Shown: one piece after another, positions 43,528 through 54,298 of the stretch
Position numbering within the stretch: position 1 is the first letter of the stretch
Layout: the number at the start of each line of letters is the position of its first letter
Assembly: GCA_023935145.1 (NCBI GenBank)
Contig: CM043699.1
Coordinates: 70,899,638-70,963,637, forward strand
Reading direction: 5' to 3'
Source: Bretschneidera sinensis
Lineage: Eukaryota > Streptophyta > Magnoliopsida > Brassicales > Akaniaceae
Length of the DNA: 64,000 nucleotides
The notes under the pieces: model-generated
Told to the model about the DNA's origin: nothing
Database searches by the model: none
Seen by the model: only the letters and a program-made list of their open reading frames with translations
Made by a program: the position numbers and the translations under genes

Positions 43528-46500
43528 TCAACTGACTCCAATCCTAAGTATTCCAAGGTAATGATTGACCTTACTTAGAGGTAGGACTTTAGTACCCAAA
43601 TCCGTAGGATTTTCTTCCGTGGCTACCTTGTCCACATGGATGCATCCTTTCGTACCATTTTTCGAAATGTAATGATACCGAACATCCATATGCTTCATCC
43701 CCTCATGGAACACCAGATTTCTCCACAAGTTCCACACACTTTGGCTATCCAAAGACACCACCACCTTCCTCTTTTAGGACCTCCCACTCGTCCAACAACC
43801 CTTTGCACCCCATAGCCTCCTTTATGGCTTCCGTAGCCACTATGCATTCTGCCCCGGTTGTTATGAGTGCTACCACCGGCTGCCACTAAGCCTTCAAATA
43901 CCTCAATAACCACTTCATCCCAAGCCAATGCTTCTTTCCGAGATTACTCACAAATCTGCTGAGAACACCCATTGCCCAAGAAACCCTTAACCAGTTTCTC
44001 TCTTTTTCTTGGATTCTACACATCCCAAGGATCTTTTGTGTAAGACTGAGATCCTTCTTCTCGAACTCCTCACTGCATTGAGATGTAAACCTTTCCATCC
44101 TCTTCCTGCTGTTTCAAATCAATAGCACATCATCGACATAGATGAGGATACTCACCATCTTCTCCACCTTGTGTCCAGGTGAGAAAGTTTTTGTGAAATC
44201 TATGTCTTCTTTTCTTGTGAACCCATTCGCCACAAGCCTAGCCTTGTTCCGAACTTCATCTTCTAGAGGGTACCCTTCTTTAACCTTGTAAGTCCACTTA
44301 CAATCCACAACTTTCTGATTTTCGAAAATGTGCACCAATTCCCAGAAGTTGTTCATCCTCAAAGAATCCATTTCTTCCTCCATAGCCAGCTGCCACTTTG
44401 ACGAATCCTTACACTCCATGGCATCCGTGTAAGTTTCTGGTTCAACCTCTCTTTCTATCCAAGGAGCTGCTACATTAGCATCCGTAAACCCATATCTTAA
44501 AGGTGGTTTAACCACCCTCCTTCCCCGGTCTCTTGTGAGCTGGTAGTCATTATGACTTGCTGCATCAACTTCTTCTTGTTTAGCCTCTTCTTGAATTTCT
44601 TGAGCTTGGCCTTCATCTAAGAGCTCTCTACCTGGTCCAAACCTAGGGCTAAGTTTATCCTCCTTTTGATGTGCATATGCAACACACCCAAAAGTCTTAA
44701 GGTTGTTTAATTCAGGGGGTTTTCCACTCCACATCTCCATGGGAGTCTTGAGCTCTAAAGATCTAGAGGGTGATCTATTTACCAAGTATGCAGCTGTAGC
44801 CACAGCTTCTTCCTAGTAAATCGGATCCACTTAACATGCACCTAACCTTTTCCATAAGGGTCTTATTCATCCACTCAGCAACTCCACTTTGTTGAGGGGT
44901 TTCCACAACCGTCACATGTCTTAGAATGCCATTTAACCTACAGAATTGATCAAGTTTTTGGTTAAAAATTTCTAAGCCATTATCGATTCTTATCCCCTTA
45001 ACTACTCTACCCATTTGAGTCTCTACTAGCCCTTTCCACACCACTAACTTATTCAAGGCATCTGATTTATTTATAAGCAAATAAACCCACACTCTTTTTG
45101 AATAATCATCAATTAAAGACAGAAAGTAAAAGTTACCTCCCTGTGTTGGTGTCCTTGCTGGTTCCCAAAGGTCCGCATGAATGTAGTCAAGAACACCCTT
45201 AGATTTGTGCACTCCGGTGTTGAAGTTGACCCGGTGTTGCTTCTCAAGAACACAACACTCGCAGAAATCAAGTTTCTCTACTTTGTCTACACCAAGTAGG
45301 CCATCTTTGCTGAGAACTTGAGGCCTTCTTCCCTCATATGTCCCAAACGAGTGTGCCAAAGGGCTGCCTTGTCCATCTCAGCCATCAAGCTTGCTGCTTA
45401 ATCCTTGATTTAAATGTCTCCAATCATCTCATAGAGTCCATCGTTTCTTGCTGCCTTGATCACTACCAAAGATCCCTTGGCTACCTTGATCTTTCTTCCC
45501 TCTATCTTGCATGTGTATCCCATGGAATCTAGTTGCCCCAATGAGATCAAATTCCTCCTCAAATCCGAGAGATACCTCACATTCTCCAGTAGCCTTGTCA
45601 TTCCATCAAACATCCTCACCTGGATGTCTCCTATGCCTCTCACTTGGTAAGAAATATCATTCCCCAAGAAAACCCTTTCATCATCAGTTTCCTTAAAATT
45701 CTTGAACCAACTCCGGTGAGGGCACATGTGATGAGTGCACCTAGAATCCAAGATTTATTTCCCGCTACCTTCTTGTGCCTTGCTCACACCCGAGCACACA
45801 ACAAGAACATCATCATATTGCTGTTCCGTTTTGGCAACCGAAACCTCTCCATTCTTGGTATGACTTCCTCCTCTATCCCTTGTCATCTTCTTGCAATCTT
45901 TCTTGACATGACCCTTTTTATGGCAGTAATAGCAACTCTTCCCTCCAAATCTCAGTTTGGAATGCATTCTCCCATGGCTTTCTCCTCTACCTCTGTCCCA
46001 GTAGTAGCCATGCATGCTGCTGTGCACTCTCCCATGGCTCTCTCCTCTACCTCCATCCCGGTAGTAGCCATGCATGCTGCTGTGCACTCTTCTATGGCTC
46101 TCTCCTCTACTTCTGTCCTGGTAGTAGCCATGGTTGCTACGATACCAAGTTGTTAGCCTTCTTTTAAAGAACAGCCCTTTACCACTTGATGCACTCCTTA
46201 TCTTGGCATCAAGATTATCTTGCAACTCTTTCTTAGGATCAAATTTAAAAGCAAAGATTCATTTACGAAGATACCTCTTATCCGAGAGAGTCTTGGCAAG
46301 AAATAACTCATCTAGTTTCTTCTAAATTGCAGCTAGATCTTCCGAGTCTCTGCACTTCCTTGTGACCTTATCCGACATGTACAAGAAAATGGTGCTGTAT
46401 TCCATCTTTTTCATCTCATTTCGCTGGTCATCCGTGATACTTGCTGGAAAAGCATCATCTTCTCCAATAGCCAAGTCCACTTTCTGTTATGCTAGAACCG

Positions 46501-46573
46501 CCTTGATCTTTCGCTTCCATAGGGAAAAATCTCTCTTTCCATCAAACTTCTCAATACCGAAATTTGAACCCAT
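43528..46573 (-). pseudogene. Element F gag-pol remnant
   Basis: Read leftward from an ATG at 46573 (MGSNFGIEKFDGKRDF): a gag fragment, then three 20-residue repeats (HGYYRDRGRGESHGRVHSSM type, about 45960-46140), then an intact zinc knuckle CYYCHKKGHVKKDC at about 45893-45935. Protease DSRCTHHM (about 45730-45750) has the same Gly-to-Arg change as A. Integrase covers 44800-45359, with D of ADLWEP, an altered IDNGLEIF block and E of SGVAEWMN. RT starts normally but jumps from FTKTFSPG to HKVEKMVSILIYVDD. The RNase H end at 43528-43764 has SLDSQSVWNLW. There is a frameshift near 44800 and several stops. Confidence 0.87.
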
Positions 46574-46806
46574 CTTGTGGATAAGATCCCAGATTTATGC
46601 AATACCCATAAATGTTTTCTTCAACCTCAAGAACACAGATCGAAGATGGATCTTAACACCATTCTTGAATCTACCTCAAGAACACAATCATATCTTGATC
46701 TTTACACCGTTCTTGAATCATCCAAGAATTTTATCTTTGATTCTTGGAGTCTTAGCTCCGTCACCTTCTTATTCTTGCTCCAATACCTAGCTATGCAAGC
46801 TCCTCT

Positions 46807-46819
46807 GGCTCTGATACCA
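46807..46819 (-). promoter_or_regulatory. Primer binding site of element F, initiator tRNA-Met
   Basis: The plus strand reads GGCTCTGATACCA, the exact complement of TGGTATCAGAGCC. One base separates it from the 5' LTR. Confidence 0.9.
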
Positions 46820-46820
46820 C

Positions 46821-47842
46821 TATTGGAAATCACCTTGACAAGATGCCTAGGTGGTGATCTTCCAAACACCCAAGTCTAGAATGACTTGTAGAAAGAAATA
46901 CAACAATCAAAGACAAGAACAGAAAATCAAAGAAAGAAATAAGACAAGCAATTGTTATCAAGGTTCGATAATGTGCCTACGTCCCTGTGAGTTCCTCCGA
47001 ACTCTCTACACGAAATCAAATGGCTCTTACAAGTTACAGCAATCCCCTTCAAGAAACCCCAAGTTCGTGAAGAAACCAAGAAGAGAAGTAAGGAAGAAGA
47101 TAAGAACTAACAATGCTCTCTATCTAATCTAGACTTCTCTCTCTTTACAACCAGCCTCACTACAAAGAGTCCCTCTTGTGTTTATATCTCTCACACAATT
47201 GTCTCTTGTATTACAATTGATCTTAAAGTATGTCACAAACTTGTGTTTTTCTAAATGTGAAAAATGAGGCTAGGGAACCCCTTTTATAGCCACCCACTTC
47301 TTGGTCATTCTTGAGATTCAATCCTCACCCTTTGATCATGATTACCACTTAATCATGGCCCTCCATCACTCCTAAGTGATGCTGTGAATTTTAACCTTGC
47401 ACCCACACACCTAAGAGAGGGTTAAAACAGGCTGTCCATGTGTGCTTGACTTTGCCTAGCGCTTAGGTGCTCAACAGGGCACGGTGCGGTGCTGGGCAGA
47501 GTGCCTTTGCACACTCTCTGGGCAGTGCACCGCTGGTGGGGAGTGGTGCAGTGCTGGGGCACTTTAAGAGGCATACATTTTGGATAGTGTGGTGTTGGGC
47601 TGTGCACGGTGCGGTGCTGGCCATCACCTGTAGTGCGCACATACCTTCAGCTTGTGTGCAGAAGTGCACACATTAGTGCGCCAAACCTTACCTTGCTCCA
47701 AAGTGATGCACACACATGTGTGCAGACCTTTAACTTGCTGAAATTTAATCCTCCAACCTTAGTTTAGACTTTAACCATCTTTGAACCATGTTTGGACATG
47801 TTTAAACCTTAACTATGTTTAAACCTTAGACAAATACCTACA
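46821..47842 (-). repeat. 5' LTR of element F (right copy)
   Basis: Matches 42425-43447 closely. First bases TATTGGAAATCACC (one change from TGTTGG), last bases ATACCTACA, then the target duplication ATACT. Confidence 0.9.
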
Positions 47843-47847
47843 ATACT

Positions 47848-50800
47848 TCTTCTGACTTAGCCATAGTTTTCTATTTTCATGATCCCTCTTTATCTGCATG
47901 TCCAAGATAAATTTTGTCGGCCCTAGGTATTTCATGTCAAGCTACCTTGCCAACAATGCCTTCGCAGTGCTAATCATCTTCCTGTTATTTCCAATCAATA
48001 ACAAATCATCCACATATAAGGTTAAAATGACAAAATCAACCCCTAACCTTTTCACGTAGACGCAGTGATCAGCATAACTGCGAGTGAACCCAAGTTGAAT
48101 GGTATATGTACCGAACTTCTAGTACCACATCCGTGGTGATTGCTTTAGTCCGTACAAAGAATTTTTCAATTTACAAACAAGATTTTCCATCCTTTGCTCA
48201 CAAAGCCTTCGGGTTGTTTCATGTAAATTTCCTCCTCTAAGTCCCTATGAAGGAAAGCTATCTTCACATCCAGTTGCTCAACCTCTAGATCATAAGTAGC
48301 TGCCATGGATAAGACACATCTGATAGATGTCAACTTTGCTATCGAGGAAAATATCTCACCATAGTCAATTCTTTCTATTTACGAGTACCCCTTTGCAACT
48401 AGATGTGCCTTGTACTTTTCTACCATTCCATCTGCATTTGTTTTCTACTTAAAAATCAATTTGCACCAAATTGTCTTCCTATCTTTAGGCAATTTCACAA
48501 GGCTTCATGTTTCATTCTTGTCCAGTGCATGCATCTCCTCATTCATAGCATCCTTCCACAGATTTGCATCCTCCGAGGACCTTGCCTTTTTTACTGTGCT
48601 AGGATCATCACCAGTAATATTTAAAGCATATAATGCACTGCAAGCACTAGGGGAATACCTGATGGGTGGTCTCCTAACCCGTGTCGATCTCCTTATGACA
48701 GGCGTGGTCTCTACCTCCGAGCCAGCATCTAAATCCTCATCCTCTACATTAGAAACATGAATATCTTGCTCAGACCCAACTGACTCAGTATCAGAAGTAT
48801 CTGGTGCAGTCTGTGGGGTAGTCTCCCACTCTTTATATCCTGAGCAAAGATCAATCTAAACCTGTTTTGGCTGTTCTGGTACATCTTGGACAACCACCAC
48901 ATCCCTTTGTGTTTCTCTGAACACAACATCTCTGCTGTAAACTGTACTCTTGTTTTCTGAATTCCATAACTTGTACCCCTTGACCCCATCCTTATAACCA
49001 ATGAAGATGCACTTCACTGATTTGCTGTCAAGTTTGTTCCTCTTTTCTTTTGACACATGAATATAAGCATCACACCCAAACACCTTAACATGAGCCAAAC
49101 TCAGCTTCCTCCCGAATAATACCTCAAACGGTGTCAGGTCCTGTAAAGCTAATGTAGGTGACCTGTTCTTCAGATAACATGTCGTAGCTATAGCCTCTAC
49201 CCTGAACTCCGGCTTCAAGCCTGCACAACTCAACATACTCCTCGATTTCTCCATGAGTGACCAATTGAGTCTCTCGGCCACCCCATTCTGTTGAGGTGTA
49301 TATGGAGTTGTTTTCTATCTTGCAATTTTGTTTTCCACACAGAATTGCTCAAACTTGTTTGAGCAAAATTCCCCTTCATTAACTGTTCTTAGTACCTTTA
49401 TCTTTCTTTCAATATGATTTTCTACCAATGCTTTAAACTCACGGAACTTATCAAATACTTCAGCTTTACTCTTTATGAAATAAATCCATGCATACCTTGA
49501 AAAATCATCAATGAAAGAGACATAATACCTTGATTTTCCAAGAGATTTGACTGGAACTGGCCCAAACACATCACTATATATTAAATCCAAAATACCCTTT
49601 ACCCTCGTGCCAGGGAACTTAAAACTCACACAGTTCTGCTTTCCATGTAGACAATGCTCACAGAAACTGAATCCCATGGAGCAATCTGGGACTCTCTTCA
49701 CCATCTGCTTTGACGATAAATTAGATAGTCCTTTTTCACTGATATGCCCAAGCCTTTGATGCCACAACATAGAGGACGTTGCCTCATCATTAGTCGCCTT
49801 CTTAGAGATAAAACCTCCATTGCACTAACTTTGTACTGTATTTTCCAACAGCTTGTACAACGTGCCATACCGAACACCTCGTGCAATTACTAATGATCCA
49901 TGAGTCATCTTGCACGAATTTTTGTCACAGCTGAAATTTACTCCCCCATCTGCCATCTTGCTGACTAATATTAGGTTCCTGCTGAGACTTGGAATATGTA
50001 TCATGCCTGGAAGTGTTCTGACAGTCCTATCATTCATCCTCAACTTTACCTTCCCACGACCAATAATTTTCACCTGAGAGTTATCTCCCAATAAAATGTT
50101 TCCCCCATCAAAGGTTTCATACTCACAAAACCAGTCCCTGTGAGGTGTCATATTAAAGGATGCTCATGTGTCAATTATCCAAACACTCCGATCTGATTGA
50201 GCCAAACAGGATGCCATATTTAAGTCACCAGCATCATCATTATACTGGTTCCTGTTACCCGAAGCTGATATCTCGCCTGTTCGATTTTCAGGGTTTATAC
50301 ACTTACTTCTACACTCCTTCTTTAAATGCCCAGGCTTCCTACACTTCCAACACTTCAACCCAGATTTATCCCTACTTTTCGATCTTCCCCTAAACTTGGG
50401 TTTATCACCATACCACTTGTAGGCTTTATCATGGGTTCGCCCTCTCACAGATAAAGCCTCATTTGACGAGTTTTCTGTACCCTGCCGCCTTATCTCCTCA
50501 GACAATAGGGTTGCCATGACATTCTCAAAAGACAAATTAGTCGTACCACTACCAATCGCATCTATCAAGTTATCCCACGAATCAAGCAGTGAACAAAGCA
50601 GCGTAATAGCCTTATCATCATCTGTCACATCAATACTAATAGATAATAATTGACTTATCAAAGTGTTGAACTCATATAAATGAATAGAGAAAGAATCATC
50701 CTTAGCCATCTGAAGGTTGTACAACTTCTTCCGCAGAAACAGTTTATTTACCAGAGATTTACTCTGATAAAGGCTTTCCAGCTTCTTTTAGAGATCTTTC

Positions 50801-51087
50801 GCATCCTTTTCTCCATAAACGTTTATCAGGACAGAATCGGCCAGGCACAGCTGAATCAGACTTTGTGCCTTCCAATCGAGCTTCTCCCACTCCGTGATGG
50901 TCACTGAAGATGATGTCGAAACCACCACAGACGACGCCTCTGTCGTGGACGCCGTAATCTTCGGTATCTCATCGACTATCATCGTCCACAGATCCCTATC
51001 CACGAGTAGATCCTCTATCTTCAGTTTCCATAACTCGAAGCTCTTCCCTCCAAAATTCTTGATTTCAATCCGTGATCCAATCGACAT
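47848..51087 (-). pseudogene. Element E gag to RT
   Basis: Read leftward from ATG 51087 (MSIGSRIEIKNFGGKSF): gag with a UBN2-type body (50164-50724) and an intact zinc knuckle CWKCRKPGHLKKEC at about 50330-50372. The protease site reads DT, stop, AS at about 50159-50167, so the catalytic Gly codon is a TGA. The pre-integrase and HHCC region has MLWHQRLGHISEKGL and CEHCLHGKQ. The integrase core has SDVFGP but RTVNEGEF in place of the RTDNGGEF form, so the second catalytic Asp is lost; NGVAERLN keeps the Glu. RT contains IYMKQPEGF and LYVDDLLLIG (about 48000-48030, intact) and is cut by F at 47848. Confidence 0.87.
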
Positions 51088-51113
51088 CTCTGATCGTTAA
51101 TCCTCGAACACAA

Positions 51114-51126
51114 GGCTCTGATACCA
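51114..51126 (-). promoter_or_regulatory. Primer binding site of element E, initiator tRNA-Met
   Basis: The plus strand reads GGCTCTGATACCA, the exact complement of TGGTATCAGAGCC, two bases inside the 5' LTR. Confidence 0.9.
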
Positions 51127-51128
51127 AT

Positions 51129-51349
51129 TGAACGATTCAAGACCTGTCAATCACACGAATTATAACTGAAAGAAAAGAAGACAAGATTTACCTAGGTTCA
51201 CCCAAGAATAGAGTTACGTCCTATCAGAAGTTTTTATTATCAACCTCACAAATCTCTCTGATACAATATATGCTCACCGGAGAACGAGACCCCGTGTTCA
51301 TCCGGGGTTCTACAGATCTGGTCCCATGAAGTATGCACTAACTCTAACA
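51129..51349 (-). repeat. 5' LTR of element E (right copy, internally deleted)
   Basis: Both ends match the left LTR, but about 215 bases are missing. The main gap joins at a CTCA shared by both sides of the deleted part; a second short gap lies between two GAGCGGGA-like words. Confidence 0.87.
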
Positions 51350-52075
51350 ATAAATAGTGGCTGACTGTTCAATATTATTGATGTGTGGGATGTGGATTTG
51401 TTGTGTTTATGGATTACGTCTGCATGGGTAACCTGGCATAACAGAAATATGGTCTTGTTTAGGTAATAGGGTTGTTGTCCCTCACGTTGAATCGGTTCTT
51501 TCTTTGTTTCAGGAATTCTAGGATGCAAATGCTGCTATGGTAAGGGTGGCAGATACAAGGACAGCAGGTATGAATCGCTGGTTGTCGACACCTCCTTCTG
51601 TTATGAAACTGAATGTGGACGGTGTACTTTTCAAATCGAAAAATGTTGTTGGTGGAGGGATTACTTTTCGGGATGATCATTTTACCTTTCTTGCTGCAAC
51701 GTTGATCTCCTTCCTGCCATTGGAGATCCTTTCCATGCCGAATTGTTAACTGCTCGGGAGGATCTACCGTTCACTTTACAGCTTGGTTACGAAAGGATTG
51801 TTATTGAATCCGACTGTCTATGTCTGGTACAGGAGATGGGTGCTTATTCTTCCTTCCTTTTCAGCTTGGGATTGCTTATTTTACAATTTACAACTGTTAG
51901 TTGATCAGTTCCAATTTTGTTCTTTTAATTTTATTTCTAGACGATTTAATGGGGCAGCTCATTTACTAGCTCGAAATGCAAAGCTGTATCCAAACAGTAT
52001 GAGATGGCCGGGGTCTCCACCTCAATTCTAGGAAGCTCAGCTTTCTTTGGAATTGTCGGTTTAAAGAAAAAGAGT
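51350..52075 (+). pseudogene. LINE RNase H domain, second piece
   Basis: Resumes the LINE after element E. It encodes the RNase H-like (RVT_3) domain common at the C-terminus of plant LINE RT proteins: PPSVMKLNVDGVLF at about 51590-51630, GGGITFRDDHFTFLAA, and in a shifted frame FHAELLTAREDLPFTLQLGY and IVIESDCLCLVQEM at about 51730-51840. The end near 52075 is A-rich but lacks a clear long poly(A) tail. Frames are broken. Confidence 0.82.
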
Positions 52076-53087
52076 GTATAATATATAAAATAAAGCGAGA
52101 AACCTATAATTAAGGATAAATCTCAAAGATGAAAAAATTATTTACTCTGCGAACATATATGCCCATCGTCTATAACAATTACAAACTATCATTGTTAAAA
52201 TGATAAAATATAATATGGCGCTTAAATGTTAAGAAAGAAAATATTTCCTGTGGATATAATTTAAAGGTCATATTTTTCTTGTAGGAACATAGCTCCAATT
52301 CAAATCTTGTCTTAGTTAATCAAAATATATTATAATTTTATTTTATGTTAATATGTATTAAAAAAAGTGAAAGGATATATTAAAATAATGCATATAGTAA
52401 TATATAATTGTGTAAATAAAATAAATTTACAGAATTTCTAACTTATTTAACAAAACATGTCTCAAAAAACAGTTATTTCATAATTTTAAATGTTAGGTCA
52501 TAAAAAAAAATTATATATATATATATAATCAATATAGGTTCCACGATGATTCAGTTAAAAATGAGATATCATACTTCACGAAATATATTTTTTAATTAAA
52601 CAATATATTTTATAGGAAAAAAAAAATCCACATCCTACAATAAAATGATACATGTGATAATAAAAAATATAAATAAATGTATTGGCTTAAGGTTTTTTAT
52701 CTTCGGATATAATATTGTACCAAAAAATATACTAACAGTGAAGGGTCACTAGTCACCCTACTGCCGTATTATGCACCTAAAAGGCTAAAATCAATAGATC
52801 GTCTTGGGCAAAACATTTAATATGCAGGCTAAGATTTATGACTAGAAGCCCGGCCCAAACTTAACCAGGCTTAATGTTTAATAACCTCTGGTAACACGTG
52901 TATACTGATGGTGCCACACGGCGCAAAAACGTATATTGATGGTGAGTGTGTATACCGTCCAGTGCTTCTTACTACTGATTGCTGATTGCGCAACAGCCCT
53001 TCCTTCCAAAAACCTCTCATCAAAAGATCAAAATCCCTTCAAATTTAGTAATAATATATACACAAATCGAAACCTATCTCAACTAAC
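52076..53087. other. Intergenic region upstream of the secreted-protein gene
   Basis: Very AT-rich between 52080 and 52740, with a short (TA) run at about 52513-52527. From 52740 the composition is more balanced. A near-repeat GTATAyTGATGGTG occurs at about 52908 and 52931. TATA-like sequences are at about 52948 (GTGTATACC) and 53051 (AATATATACAC). I cannot tell which one serves the gene at 53088. No other gene seen. Confidence 0.5.
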
Positions 53088-53568
53088 ATGAAATCTGCAA
53101 ATGGGGTCTCTCTTTCTCTGACTTTTCTGCTCATTTTAGCTATTGTGAGCAATTACAATGGAGCAAGTTCTGTATCTCAAGTGAGTATCTTTTTTCTCTC
53201 TCAAAATCCAGCTTCTATGCTTAGATCCCTTATCTTTTTTTTTGTTGTCAATTCTGTTGTGCCTTTTTGTGGGTATTTAGTGGATTCTTTTAATTGTCTT
53301 TGATTAGTAGGCAAATGGATCTGCTTCAGTGGCAGCCAAAAGCGAAGAGATGGTGCCATTGATGGAGGAGAAGTTGTTGATGGTGAATGAGACCAGGAGG
53401 CTAGGCAGTTTCCAGATATGTGCACTGTGCACTTGCTGTGGTGGTGCTAAAGGGGTTTGTTTGGCATCTCCGTGTTGCTATGCCATCAATTGCAACATTC
53501 CAAACAGGCCTTTTAGTTTCTGTTCCTTCACTCCCAAGACCTGTAATTGCTTTGGATGCCATCTCTGA
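53088..53568 (+). CDS. Small secreted cysteine-rich plant protein (two exons)
   Basis: Exon 1 is 53088-53180, exon 2 is 53311-53568. The 130-bp intron begins GTGAGT and ends GATTAGTAG, and the phase is 0. The product has 116 residues. Residues 1-26 form a signal peptide (hydrophobic LSLTFLLILAIV, then small residues NGAS), so it should enter the secretory pathway. A charged linker (about 32-64) leads to a C-terminal domain of about 50 residues with 12 cysteines: CALCTCC, then SPCCYAINCNIPNRPFSFC and TPKTCNCFGCHL. The even cysteine number suggests disulfides. I recall this C-terminal pattern from short uncharacterised proteins of many seed plants (possibly Pfam DUF7866), but did not check it. 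Function is unknown. The intact frame, normal splice sites and signal peptide set it apart from everything else here. The upstream ATG context (AACTAACATGAA) is acceptable. Confidence 0.85.
53181..53310 (+). other. Intron of the secreted-protein gene
   Basis: GT-AG intron of 130 bp, T-rich as usual for plant introns. The donor is CAA|GTGAGT. The acceptor could be either of two AGs three bases apart (GATTAG|TAG|GCA). Using the first would put TAG in frame, so the second, at 53310, is the one that gives a protein. Confidence 0.8.
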
Positions 53569-53746
53569 TTAAGACTCTCTTTCTCAATAGACATTGTTGA
53601 TAAATTTCACCTTTTTTTTTTAATTTAGGGGGCAATCTTGATTTTGTTGGAAGTGTGAAAAGGAGGAAGAATATCTGTTCTTGATTTGTTTGTTTATAAT
53701 TATTTTATAATTTATAGGAGTATTAAGTTACTCCCTGTTTATCATT
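53569..53746 (+). other. 3' flank of the gene, ending at the LTR of element J
   Basis: AT-rich 3' UTR candidate of about 180 bases. No canonical AATAAA; TTGATAAATTTC (about 53598) and TTTATAATTATTTTATAA are the only A/T-rich signals. Element J begins at about 53747 in the same orientation as the gene. Confidence 0.5.
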
Positions 53747-54296
53747 TGAGGGGTTGCTATTTCCAAGATAACTTTTGGCTATTGACGTAGTAAATAATTT
53801 ACTATCTAGTAACCTAATGACATGTGGATAACTATCCCTCTAATGATCGGATTATGCATGCTTACGTCAATAACGGGCATGTAGCAGAGCAGATGACGAA
53901 GCCGTAATCATTCACAGACTTTTCACACGTAAAAATAGAAGCAAGATTTCAGGGATTATATCGTCCCTGAACACGTAACAAGATCCCTCGAAAGAAAAGC
54001 GGGATATCAAGGATCGCGCCGTGCTGAGCACATGATAAACTTGTTCCCTGAACCACTGTATAAAGTTCATGGTACGCAAATCTCAACTCAGTTCAAGTTC
54101 ATTACGAAAACACTAGCCCTATTAATACTATAATCCTCTCTATTTTCTCAAAACTTTGCAATAACAAAGGCATCGAAGAGTCCTCGGAGGCTCCACCCCC
54201 ATTTTCCTCTGGTGACTATTTCGTTTATCACTCTTACTCTGCGCAGGCCTTGGAATTCCAAACCTCTAGTTCAACAGCAGATTTTTGACATCAATA
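53747..54296 (+). repeat. 5' LTR of Tat-lineage element J
   Basis: The right part shows the Tat LTR marks: TATA-like TGTATAAAGTTCATGG at about 54057, AAAGGCATCGAAGAGTCC at about 54166, and the end TTTTTGACATCAATA at 54296. The left border at TGAGGGGTTGC is tentative because the partner LTR is not in the window. Confidence 0.7.
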
Positions 54297-54298
54297 GA

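Larger units (their letters stand above)
42425..47842 (-). mobile_element. Element F: internally deleted copia element related to A
   Basis: Minus strand, 5.4 kb, inserted in the RT of E with an exact duplication ATACT (42420-42424 and 47843-47847). LTRs of 1023 and 1022 bp. Primer site for initiator tRNA-Met at 46807-46819. Its proteins resemble those of A closely, and its LTR shares both ends with A. Compared with A it lacks about 60 codons of gag, about 80 codons between integrase and RT and about 100 codons of RT, all removed with the frame kept. It cannot encode a working RT. Confidence 0.92.
41133..51349 (-). mobile_element. Element E: copia retrotransposon (Tork/Tnt1-like), split by F
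   Basis: Minus strand. LTRs at 41133-41570 (438 bp) and 51129-51349 (221 bp, internally deleted). Initiator-tRNA-Met primer site at 51114-51126. Gag, protease, integrase, RT and RNase H follow in copia order. Excluding F, the length is about 4.8 kb. It splits a LINE. The flanking pentamers are TTAAG and ATAAA, matching at three of five positions, so the duplication has decayed. The RT catalytic YVDD is intact, but the protease and integrase sites are damaged. Confidence 0.9.

Noticed and set aside
45644..46156. 170-codon plus-strand frame with three repeats of SSMALSSTSVPVVAM type
   Set aside because: It is the antisense shadow of the three RG-rich gag repeats of F; the minus strand carries the zinc knuckle next to them.
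53088..53303. Reading exon 1 straight through as a 71-residue protein
   Set aside because: The read-through part is T-rich intron sequence after a good GTGAGT donor; splicing joins it in phase to the conserved cysteine domain.
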